Under the pieces are notes generated by a model. That model searched no databases. It was not told the DNA's origin and saw only the letters and a list, made by a program, of their open reading frames with translations. 64,000 bases of DNA, taken from assembly GCF_000003855.2 (NCBI RefSeq), contig NW_003101666.1, forward strand, positions 1,095,129-1,159,128. The letters run 5' to 3'. This document shows, piece by piece, positions 32,619 to 43,131 of the stretch; within the stretch, counting starts at the first letter, position 1; the number at the start of each line of letters is the position of its first letter. Source of the stretch: Blastomyces gilchristii SLH14081. Its lineage: Eukaryota; Ascomycota; Eurotiomycetes; Onygenales; Ajellomycetaceae. The position numbers were made by a program, and so were the translations under genes.

Positions 32619-35600
32619 GAGATTGACAGTATTTATATTAATACTATCAAATTTATGAGAAAACCACAGAAATAATTTATTTAGAATCTAGCTTCACTGA
32701 GTGATAAATTGACTAAATGTTGTAGATATGATATAGAGATAGTAATAATCTTGTATTTGGGCGGTAGCTTACAAATCATCTAGGCCCGGTTAACTTACTA
32801 CTGTATGAGAAATGGATGATAAATTCATCGGGGAACCATCACGCATGCGTCCGTGAGAAAGCGCTGCTGGCTTTTGGCCCTTGAGAGGGGACGTGTTAGT
32901 TTTTAGTAGTGTGTGAGTGGAGACGTTGTGGTGATAATTGTTATAGGTTGGGCGCGGGGGGAAATAATCGAGGAGGTTAAAGAGGTTGATAACATGGCGA
33001 CGGAGAAAGGAAGGACACATATAATAATGAATGAGAAGGGGTTGGAGGAGCTGATTACGGATGTGCAAATTCTACGTGATGTTTGTATCTTTCTATATGG
33101 TTTATAACTTTCACTACTGCGTAGCCCTTAGCATTATTTCCTAATTCTGGTGAAACATCTTCCTCTGAAAGGAATTTGTGTACGATCCTGGCTGGAGCGG
33201 GTTAGCGAGGCGAGGCTGAAGGTGTGGGTTTTCTTCCTCTTGGGCGTGGAGGGAGGGGTTATTCTGCTTTATTATTATTATTATTATTATCATTTTGCCT
33301 TTGCTGGACTCGAGCAAAACCTCCCATGAGTCCCTGAGTCCCATCCCAGCTTAGTGCACGGGCAAAAATGTGCACGAAGAGGAATCTAGATCTGCGCCGA
33401 ATCAGGACATGCGAGGAGCTTTGAGAATCAATTTAGCCTGTAATTATTTATCGCCATGGATAAGGATTTACGCATCCACATTATTGAGGGGTAGATTCGG
33501 ACTTCCACCACAAGAAAAAAAGTCAGGCCGTGAGATGGAGAACGTTTTTGGACATGCACAGGTTTCATATCTCTGTGCTTTTGGTTTGGGCGAATACACA
33601 GTAACTACCAGTCTGAGAAATGGTCGTCTATAACCTGCAATGGTGCGGAATGGAGGATGTTGAAGACGCTTTGTTGACTCGCGCCTCAAAGGGAGGGGAG
33701 GGGGGGATGTGAGTGGATCGGCTCGGATCGACAGGGAAAAAGTCACAAGTAGATAATTAATTTTGAACTCTATTGAAATATTCCGTAAATCTCATGAGGA
33801 CAGAGTAGTAAACTTGTCCATATAACTAACTAGCGATTCAAAGATATATCAAAGGGCCATCCTTCCGCTACCCAGGACATATTTCTTCCTTCGACAAAGC
33901 AAGTTCTCTCGTCCAAACGATCAAGGGCCAAGGGAGCGTGAACATTTAGGACTGAGCACTAGAGGAGAAGCGGCTTATCCTGTCAGGGCCTAACAGCGAT
34001 GACTTTGACAAGATAGGTGGGTACTGATAGATTTCTCAAGTAACAAACACTCCTGGCTGTCAGCCAGAGTCCATGGATTGTTTCGCTTGCCGCTATAATT
34101 TTTCATCCTCCTCGGAACGGGACGCTGAGACATAAGAGATTGATGTGCAATATCTGGACAGGCGGGCAACAGTGGTGTTTACATGCCACACCAGGCACAG
34201 GGTCAAAAACGAATCACAATATAAAATTGATAAATAATTAAGTTCTTCAGATATTTGGCCAAGCAATCAGTAAGGGAGAGAGGTAGGCATCCTCATGGTC
34301 TTTTTCTGACATGTATTTTGGGCGGCTATTGCGAGAAATCGAAGCGTGAAGTTAAGAGATCAAAGTTGACCCTTGCCACTTTAGACAGTTCCGCGGGGTG
34401 GGTACTAGGGCCGGTTCCAATGATTGATGGGGATCATATTTTGTTCTTCTCGACGATTCTAGTTCTTGTATCAACAAACACACATCCAGATTCTGAATTC
34501 CGTACGGAGCCTTTCTACATAGTAGTAGGAGGACAATGTAACTGGAAGAGCTGTAACCTGGTTGGAGGTTTTCTTTTCTATCTAGCTTTGGTGAGTGTGA
34601 ATATTGGTAACTAGAGTTCAGAGGAGAGAAAGCAACCAACCCTGCGTACAGGGTCAACTAGCTCTAAGCCAGTGTCAACACTAATTCCTCGCAAGACACT
34701 AAAAACGCATCAGGCCCCTGATCTCAGTGATCTGAGCCTGAGAGTTTGGCTGGATCCTTGGTAGTCCTGGACACTAAATAGGAACAGGTGAGGCCTCTTT
34801 GTCTTTGGCTGGCGCTCAGATATCAAAATCCCCGAGTAACTTGACCCGACCGGTTTGAGGTTTATTGATGTGGCGCGTCTTCCCGGCGGTCTTGCAATGC
34901 GAGCCATCGACGAGAGGGAGGAGAAGAAGGAGAAGGAGAATGTGCTTTGATCGATATCAGGATGGACATGCTGTCCACCACAGCCAGAATAATACGACGG
35001 AGATATAAAACTCCCGACTGTTAATAAGTGTCCATTTGCTATTGGGTCAAGCCGGCCTAATTTCCTCTGACTGGTAGGGTGGTGTTCCCGTCCAAACAGA
35101 CACTTCCAGTGTCAGGTAGTTGGTAGGTACATCCACCGATTCCACAGGACAGGAATTGGGGGAGGACGTCCACAGCATCCACAACATCCCACAACGCCCA
35201 TCACGCCCACATCATTCCATTCGTAGGCCTCCCTCCCCTCTCTGCCTCTCTGCTGTAGCCTGTAGGCGTTGCTGCTGGGGGTGTTTGCGATCGGGTCAGG
35301 GACGACGGTGGTGCAGCAGCGCGGCGCGATGTCCGCAGGGATGGCCAGATGGCGGGTGGATTACGTATGCAGCACTAGCTAATTAGCTAACTAACTTAAC
35401 CAACTAACTAATTTGGGCGTTGTTTAGGGCTTGGACCGTGCAGGATCGATCCCGAGGTCTTTCTTCCTCACCAAGACTGGAAAACTCACCACCAACCAAC
35501 ATCACCGCATCTACTACTACTACTCCCACCAGACAAACAGACAATGAACATTGGGCCGTCCCAGCAATCATAACCACGACACACAGGGATCAGCAGGCCT

Positions 35601-36818
35601 CTTACGGCTAGCAAGGGCGGGAGATAAATAACTCTCCCACTTCCTCCCCCCTCCTCTCCTCCTCGCCCTTGACTGAATGATTTTGATGCTGGTCGTCGGT
35701 CACTCGCGAGGCTTCTGGCAAGCGGACGAAAACTGCCGACTTTTGCTGAATCCTTGAGGACCACTTTTGGAGAGGGGTCGAGTCATCTAGGCAGCGCTCT
35801 AGACCTCGAAGCGGGGCATCTACTGGTCGAACCGCCCGCCATGGCCCATGAGGGCCCATGACCTGGCGCGCTCGTGTCTGTGGCGTCCGATCTACTGCAC
35901 ACCTGTGCCAAACCCCGTCTGTTGGATTTAAGGGTGTCAGCCTATCTGCAGAGCTTGCTCTCCACTAAAATGATAACTCTACCGCAGCCACTGGTCATTG
36001 GATGGTATTAACAGCCAAGCGCATCCAGGTGCAGCCCCCAATAAGCGTCCAGCCCAAGGACTCAAAACTCTGCATATCCAGCATGGGACAGACGATCGAA
36101 CGCGACATCTTTTTGCTGCGAAAGTTGACTAATTAGATTTCAACGCGATTCCCGCAGTGGATTCCATCTGGAAACCACTGAGCTTTCAACCGGTGGCCCC
36201 AGAAGCTGACATTTCCCCGAAGCAAAACTCAGGTATAGAGGTGCTACTTTCGGGTTGAAAAAAAAGGTAAAAATTTTTTAAAAAAATAGCATGTGTGATG
36301 TGGCAAGCTGCAGCAGAATGGATTCGAATGGATTTGAGCTTCAATTCAATTGCTCGGAAGGCCGTTCCTTTTCCTTCTTCGTGGTCATGCCGTCTTTTCT
36401 TCTCTAGCATTTCATCCCGGATGCCTGTGACACCACACTTTAAAATTTTTCTTTTTTCTTTTTTCTTTTCCTTTTTTCTTCTTTTCTTTTTCTTTCTTTA
36501 TTTTTTATATTTATTTTCTATATTTTTGCACTTGATTCTTCAACTGTGCCCCTTCGGATTTCTCCAGTTCAAAACAGGCGGGTTGATTTTGCCCCACCTC
36601 ATCGTTCAAATTAAGTATATAGTGCACCTCCCCTCCCCGCCGGTCCCTGGATTTAGAGCTCTCTGCCACTTGACACTGTGAGCTTCCAATCGTTTGAATA
36701 TTCGAGACATTCGTTACTTCTCCTTCAGCATTTGTCCTAAAGAATCCACCAGCTCCTCCATTTTATACGCCTAAAGATTAGATATCGATTTGGACAGTTA
36801 TCCACTGGGTCTTTCGCT
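31364..36818. other. 5.4 kb intergenic region with AT-rich tract
   Basis: No gene is supported. It includes T/A homopolymer-rich sequence (32387-32435), an (AT)n microsatellite (32579-32615) and an AT-rich block to about 32760 that may be a mutated repeat. An ATT triplet repeat lies at 33269-33290 and a GTACGGAG motif near 34502. Polypyrimidine sequence (36445-36530) lies upstream of the FKBP12 gene. An open plus-strand frame at 32913-33107 (GRTHIIMNEKGLEELITDVQ) looks protein-like but is not recognised. Confidence 0.55.
32579..32615. repeat. (AT)n microsatellite
   Basis: Uninterrupted AT dinucleotides for about 37 bases inside an AT-rich block of roughly 250 bp. Confidence 0.9.
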
Positions 36819-38144
36819 ATGGGTGTTACAAAGACAATACTCAAGGCCGGCAACGGAGTCGACAAGCCCAAGACAGGGGACGATGTTGTGATCGACTACA
36901 CAGGATGTCTCTATGACCCGGCGGCCGCGGATAAACATTACATGGGAGACGAGTGAGTTTTGCAACCGATATGGAAAGACCGATGAGCTTAGAAGCAAGG
37001 CGAAAGGGAAGCAAGAACATCGACTTTACGCTGACCCTCTAAATCCGGGATAGGTTTGATTCATCCAAAGATAGAGGGGAATTTAAAACTGCAATTGGCA
37101 TTGGAAAGGTCATTCGAGGTATTTGCGCCATTTCTGTTTTTTTGAGTGGCGAGTTGTTCTCCAAGCACGCTGGATCACGAGCCACTCCCCATCGAAAATC
37201 TAAATTCATCACTCTGGCAACATTTCCGGCTGATCCTTGGGCCCTACACAATTAAGGCTGGGATGAGGCGGTTCTGAATATGACGCTTGGCGAGAGGAGC
37301 ATCCTAACTATCACCCCGTAAGTCGTCTCGTTCCCCGGGTCGTTTTCGATATGTATGGAAAGGAACGCAACATTTGGTCCAATTACCGTCATTTTCATGC
37401 AAGGAAAATGTCTGGCTAATAATTTCCGTTTTGGGCTTTGTGCTACAGAGACTACGGGTATGGTGACCGGTATGTTACTTTTTCATTTATTCGTTATACC
37501 ATCCTTGCGCAAAAAGAACAGGACCAAAACCAGACTGGGAAAGAATGTGACAATTACAGCCCCTCCATTCCGGCCCCTGTTCATTCATTCATTACTCGTC
37601 CAGTGTAATGGAACATGGCTTTTAAGTTCAAAGGGATGGGAACTTGAAGTTTATATCAGATCACTGACCTTTCCTTATCATTGGCGGCCTTCTAGTGGTT
37701 TCCCAGGTCTAATCCCACCAAACTCGACTCTCGTTTTGTAAGTACCAGACAGGCACCCAATTTTTCTCTCATCGTTCTTTTGCCAGTTTTCCCCTTGTCG
37801 TTTTGGCATGCATAGTTCACCGCTCTTCGTTCCTGAATCCTTTTTGGATAATTATTACCCTAAGCCTTATTTTCGTTTAGCGGGTTGCTTTAATCCGGCT
37901 TACGGCAGGTCCACTTATCCGGGTTGGCGTGCCTGCAGTGGAAGCTCCCGGCCCCTCCGCCTTTGCTGATTTGTTGAACATTTGAATACGACCTCGCGCC
38001 ATCCAGCATTGCATTTCGAGATATCTTCCCCCCAGGCTTAGCCAACCAATTAAAAGCGAGAACATAATTGCCCGCTAACGCATTCTAATTCTATCACACA
38101 GCGAGGTCGAACTCAAGGGAATCAATGATCTGCGGAGTTGTTAA
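36819..38144 (+). CDS. fpr1: FK506-binding protein, FKBP12-type peptidyl-prolyl isomerase
   Basis: This is a cytosolic prolyl isomerase and, in fungi, the receptor for FK506 and rapamycin. Six exons, 36819-36952, 37054-37118, 37257-37317, 37449-37469, 37696-37737 and 38102-38144, give 121 residues. The fold is complete: VVIDYTGCLYD, then FDSSKDRGEFKTAIGIGKVI then RGWDEAVLNMTLGERSIL (with the conserved VIRGWDE drug-pocket segment), DYGYGDRGFPGLIPPNSTL then VFEVELKGI. The loop after LYD is longer than in human FKBP12, as in other moulds. Exon 4 is only 21 nt (DYGYGDR), and intron 5 is 364 nt, long for this window. All five splice phases agree. It converges with msb2, 2.8 kb away. Confidence 0.93.
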
Positions 38145-39828
38145 ATTGGGACAGGCGATGGGGTGGCGCCAACCCGACAAATCGAGAGAGATGTTTGAGG
38201 ACTTGAGCCCACGGAACAGCCCTCCGCGCCGGAAATTTTTTATTCTCGAATGCTTCCCGAACCCTTCTCCCATCAAACGGGCGTCCCACAAAATCTAATC
38301 CGCATCCCGCCTTCCTACGTCCATTATCACACCATTCTTGCGTCGCACCATACCTTTCTTTGCTCGTTGCCCGTTACTCTGCGTTCCTTGATCCATTATT
38401 CGCTACTCGACACAACAAAAGAACCTAAAAGAAAAGACAACCTATATATACTTCGACTAGACAAAATCGGCTGCATGATTCCAAAAGCAGGCAGGAAGCC
38501 AGGACAGGGCACGGGATAACAATTAATGCATCTCGCGAACTAACGAATGGAGTCCTGCAACCGCGGCTCTCTTTCTCCTATATTGGTTTTCGTTTCGCCT
38601 CCTATTAAAGAAGTCATCGAATAAGATTTTTGTCGTGGGGTGTATCATTTTTGTTTGCCCAAAGGAGTAGCTTCTGCACGTTTTCGCATTTAAGAGAAGA
38701 AAAAAGATTCGATTATACAGAATTTTGAGGGGGAAGATTTTACTTTTTAAAAAACAAAAATTGGGGGTTGGAGGATCCATTGCTCATTGTTCTGGCAATT
38801 TCTTTTCTTTTCTCTCTCATCGGCACCCCCTCTTCGCAGCTCCTGATTTTTTTTTCTCTCTTTTTGCCCTCTTTTCTCTCTCCTTTTTTTATTTTTTGTG
38901 TTGCACCCCCGATTATCTTCGTACCCTTTTTAATGACCCCCCCATCATAATAATGTCTGGTTTTAAGCCTTCACTTACATTTACGCTTAAACGAATGTTT
39001 TGCCCTAATGCCCTCATGCCATGTCTACGTCGTCGCCATGTTTTCCTTTCTCCTTTTCTTTCTTGCTTGGTCAATTTTTTGACCCTTTCACAAACCCTTA
39101 ATGCCTTATACGGCTTCCATTCATTTATTCTTGACAAAGCATTTCTTTTAGCTTCTTTTTTTCTTTTACCTGTTTTAATTTTTAAACAAAACAATTTCCG
39201 GGTGCTTCTCTTGTTTCGTTTTATCCCGCTTCACCTGCCACCGATTGATTACCTGTATCCGCCTCGTCTTGCTTCCTCTACTCTTCCTATTTCATATTAT
39301 TATTATTATTCTCCTTCTTCGTATTATTTTTAGGGAACTTTTGAGCCATAGGCTCTCCTAATCTAATCTTAACCATCTTTGATGCGATTTCTTTTCTTTC
39401 TCTTTCCTTTCTTTTTTTTTCCCCCCTTTAACGCACGGAGAACGGAGACAAAAAAAAAGAGCTCTCGGCAGTTTTTTCCAAACATGGTGGGTGGTTTGTG
39501 TGAATGATAATAGATAGATTGATAGATGCTGTCGGCAATAACAATCCCTCTTCTTCTCCTTCCAACCGCTTAGTGGCCTCTTTTAATTATTCCAACATGT
39601 TTCATCATAGTATACATAGATAGTTCTCTCTTATTGTCTAGCCGTTCATCCTACATGCATTCAACATTCTACGCAATTTATATAGATATATGTATAATTC
39701 TTTCATCTCATGAGGTGGAGAAAAGCATGGAGCATGGGTACATGACTTACATATAGTAGTAGTATGAATAGAAAGAAAGAAACAAGTTTTAAATATGCCA
39801 ATCAGGTAAAATCATATATAATATAGAG

Positions 39829-39859
<31 letters not shown>

Positions 39860-40977
39860 GAAAAAAGAAAAACTTACTTCTACTCATAATACACATACGA
39901 CACACATACATTTTTTTTGTTTAGTTTTCATGAACTAAATAAAGTAACTAATAATAATTAAGACATACAAAAGAAAAGAAAAAGAAATTGAATTACACAA
40001 AACTCATGATGAAGACAGAAAGTATGAATGAGTGAAGAACAAAGAAGTTTTTAAGAAAAAATAGTAATTAGCTCAGAGTTGGAGTTAGTTAGACATGAGA
40101 AAACAAAGGAAAACTAAAAGGAAAGAGTAAAGCAAAGGGGTATAAATAGAAGAAAGTAATATGGTGTAGTAAGTAGTAAGTGATAAGTAGTAAATAAGTA
40201 GTAATAAGTTGTAGAAAGAAACATAAAAAGAAACATTGCTGGTGTGTTGTGTTGTATGGTGTGAGATTCTATACATATTGCATGTTGGCTCTGCAACCTT
40301 CTTCTTTCTACCTGAGAAAGATTTGATAGACAGATAGATGATAGTAAGGGAAAAAGCTGACATGAAACCATAAAACAGAATTGAACATTGAAAACCCTGT
40401 AAATTTGATAATATGCACAAGTTTTTGTGTGAGTGTTAAGTGTGGTGTGAGATATTCATTATGCATGTAGCAAGCACTGAGGACAAAAAAATAGAGCATA
40501 GGTCAAGGAAGGGTACACAACCAGTATAGTTAAGTTTGAAGAAATGATTTGAAAATGAAGGGGAAAAAAGGAAGACAAAAAAAGGATCGATTTGGCTTTA
40601 GACTGCGTATTTTGCAGTTCCTTTTTTTTTTTTTTTTTCACTGGCCACTCTTCCTTGTTTCGAGATCTCCTCGTGCCTTTTATGTTTTTGCTTCTCTTCC
40701 CTCTCCGCTGACAAAGAACGGAATGAAAAACGGTTGCATCTGTTAGGGACCGCGTTGGAAACGGTAGCGGGAATTCCAAAAACGCCGCACCACCGCTTTG
40801 CAACGTTGATATTTCCGTCTCGCGCTCCGCGACTCGGCCAATTGTAGTTGAGAAGAAATCGGCCAATTGCAATTGAAGAAAGACGGCGGAAGTGCTGGAA
40901 ACGAAGAAGGAAAAACAAGAAAAGAGAGAAGAAGGCAGCGAGAAAAATAAAACCAAATCTCACAGGGGATCCATTCC
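38145..40977. other. Convergent intergenic region with switching T-richness; probably long 3' UTRs
   Basis: The 3' ends of fpr1 (+) and msb2 (-) face each other. The left part (about 38550-39600) is T/C-rich on the plus strand, and the right part (about 39750-40600) is A/G-rich on the plus strand, including A28 at 39832-39859. Apparent frames here (for example 38725-39333 plus and 40459-40956 minus) are hydrophobic or low-complexity products of that composition. I see no gene. Confidence 0.6.
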
Positions 40978-43131
40978 CTAATTCCACCCAAGCGAATTCT
41001 CAGCCATGACAGGGGCACTGATCATCTGATTCCGCCCGCTCCCTGATCCACTACTGGTGCTCTGGCTATCTCGTGCACCATATGGGGTTGGGCTTGTGTA
41101 CCCATCCGAGCGGCCACCACTCATCAAGGCATCCGTGGCAATCGGTCCAGCAGCACCACCGGCAGCACCGGCGATACCAATTTGGCGCATACCACTTGTC
41201 AGTGAGCTTGTGCGGCGGTGGAGCTTGCGCCTCTTGCGGTAGCGGCGCGCTACGAAGAACATCGCCGCACCATACAAAGCTGCACCACCAACGACACCAA
41301 GACCAATTCCGACGGAGGTCGCCTTGACACTGGAAGAGCTGCCTGAGCCACCAGGTCCCTCAGTTTCGTCGTCACCTCCCTCGGAACCCCCTCTGCCACC
41401 GCCAGGGCGTCCAATGGAACCGCCGCTGCCGCCGTTGCCTGGGTTGTTTTCCTGGTAAATTGGCCCTCCGCCTGGCAAGAGAGGAATGGAGGGGTCGATC
41501 ATGGACATGAGTTTGGCAACCGACGGGTTGGAGTTTTGGTAGATGAGCGAGTAGGGGCTGTGGATCGCGACGGATAGTTCGTCGACCAAGTGCTTCGGGA
41601 TATACATAACAGCTAGTGTAGCTGTGTACTGGAGAGTATGCAGCGCGCCATAGGGCTGGATGGATTGCATGATGACAAGATCGGCTGCAACCTGCAGACC
41701 ATAGCTAACGCCGATGGGAACATAACTGAAGACTTGAACATTCGAATCCCTGTTTGAAACAACAAGCCCATAAGGGAGCGAGCTGTTGAACCCAATCTGA
41801 ATCAGCCTCGAGTTGGCTGGTGCCTTAGGAATGCCCGAATCAGGAGAGATAATTCGAGGAAGGGAGGAGGGCTTGTTCGTTTCCGATGGGTTTGGCGGGA
41901 CAGGGGTCGGTTGGAAGACAATACTGGTCGGGATTACCATCGAGGTTAAAGAATCGGTAGAGATTGGCTTCTTAGTTTCCTTTGACGACGACGATGGTGG
42001 TGGCGGCGGCGGCGTTTGAGTGGCCGAGGAGGTCGTGGTCGGCGTTACAGTGGTAGAGTTCTTCGGTGGAACCCATCCTGTCGGGCGGTCTGTCGGATTG
42101 GGGAAAACGCCAGACGGAGTGGTACTTGGAGTGGGTATAACAAAAGTAGAACTGCTATTCTGGGACGGGATCGGGTCCGTGGATTTTGGGGGCAGCACGG
42201 TGGGTGTTGGGAAAGGTGGAAAAGTAATTCCGCCATCTGTGGTATTGCCAGGCGCCGAGGTGACCGGCATCGATGCCGATGGGCTCGGCGTTGGGGTAAA
42301 GATCGGCGGAATGGTGATGGAGGGAAGATTGAGGGTGGGGAGATTGAAAGTGGGAAGATCGCTGGAGGAGGATGGGAGCGGTGTCAAATCAGTCAAATCA
42401 GACCTAGTGCCGGAGGAGGTCGAATCGGTAGCTGAATCAGAGCTTGAGCTGCTCGATGGACTCGGGAATAGAGGGGGTAGGGTAAGAATTGGGCCGTCCG
42501 TCGGTTCGGATTCGGTTTCGCTCGCGGTTTGGGTTCCCTTGGAGCTGTCACTGGTAGTGGTACGGCCAGTGCCACCAATGGGTGGAGTGGGGGTACCAAG
42601 GCCTGGAAGCTCAAGGGTTGGGAAGCCCTCTAACAAGCCCTGCTTACTGCTTGATGAAGAAGAGGGCGACGGAGAGGGTGTTTGAGCCGGGAAACCTGTC
42701 GCGCCACCTTTGTGAAATGAGACGCCTTCCGTTCCCGAGATTGAAGCGGACGGAGGGGCAAATAGTTTGGGCAGTCCAAGGTCGATTCCGCCCAAAGGGG
42801 ATGAGCTAGGGTTGTCTTCAGGGTCTTCACCTTTTGGGGTAGCGGAGGCGTTGGGGAAGCTTGTATCAACAGTTGTTGTGGACGTGTGGCCTCCAAGCGT
42901 GTACCGTTCGCCATCAGGACCTACGTAAACAGTGACAGGGATGATGACGACAGTAGGGCCTGGGTCGACTTGCGGAGCGCGCTTCTCTGCTGGAGCGGCA
43001 AAGCCATAGTAGCGATTAGCTTCTCGTGGAAAGTAATACTTTGGTCGACCTTGTGCACCAGCGTTAGCGGTTTCGCATAGGGGAGCCAGTGAGAAAAAGG
43101 CCGCTAGGATAGAATATGTTGTGGCCCGCAT
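40978..43131 (-). CDS. msb2: Msb2-like signalling mucin
   Basis: Msb2 is a cell-surface osmosensor/adhesion mucin upstream of the Cdc42-Ste20 branch of fungal MAPK signalling, linked to filamentation. A single exon of 717 residues. A signal peptide (about 1-24, MRATTYSILAAFFSLAPLC) leads into a long Ser/Thr/Pro-rich, presumably O-glycosylated region (about 70-430). A folded extracellular domain follows (about 440-560), with LIQIGFNSSLPYGLVV, VFSYVPIGVSYGLQV and LMSMIDPSIPLLPGG, which resembles the conserved Msb2 positive domain. Then come a Gly-rich spacer, one membrane helix (about 606-628, IGLGVVGGAALYGAAMFFVA), a basic stop-transfer RRYRKRRK and an 80-residue cytoplasmic tail. Antisense frames of 200 residues inside it are shadows of the skewed composition. 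Confidence 0.87.
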   Translation of the reverse strand: MRATTYSILAAFFSLAPLCETANAGAQGRPKYYFPREANRYYGFAAPAEKRAPQVDPGPTVVIIPVTVYVGPDGERYTLGGHTSTTTVDTSFPNASATPKGEDPEDNPSSSPLGGIDLGLPKLFAPPSASISGTEGVSFHKGGATGFPAQTPSPSPSSSSSSKQGLLEGFPTLELPGLGTPTPPIGGTGRTTTSDSSKGTQTASETESEPTDGPILTLPPLFPSPSSSSSSDSATDSTSSGTRSDLTDLTPLPSSSSDLPTFNLPTLNLPSITIPPIFTPTPSPSASMPVTSAPGNTTDGGITFPPFPTPTVLPPKSTDPIPSQNSSSTFVIPTPSTTPSGVFPNPTDRPTGWVPPKNSTTVTPTTTSSATQTPPPPPPSSSSKETKKPISTDSLTSMVIPTSIVFQPTPVPPNPSETNKPSSLPRIISPDSGIPKAPANSRLIQIGFNSSLPYGLVVSNRDSNVQVFSYVPIGVSYGLQVAADLVIMQSIQPYGALHTLQYTATLAVMYIPKHLVDELSVAIHSPYSLIYQNSNPSVAKLMSMIDPSIPLLPGGGPIYQENNPGNGGSGGSIGRPGGGRGGSEGGDDETEGPGGSGSSSSVKATSVGIGLGVVGGAALYGAAMFFVARRYRKRRKLHRRTSSLTSGMRQIGIAGAAGGAAGPIATDALMSGGRSDGYTSPTPYGARDSQSTSSGSGSGRNQMISAPVMAENSLGWN

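Noticed and set aside
38725..39333. 202-codon plus-strand Phe/Leu-rich frame as a membrane protein
   Set aside because: It is a consequence of T/C-rich sequence in the fpr1 3' region; no membrane-protein motif, and start and end are arbitrary.
42020..42685. 221-codon plus-strand frame opposite msb2
   Set aside because: Gly/Val-rich mirror of the Ser/Thr/Pro-rich mucin region on the coding strand.
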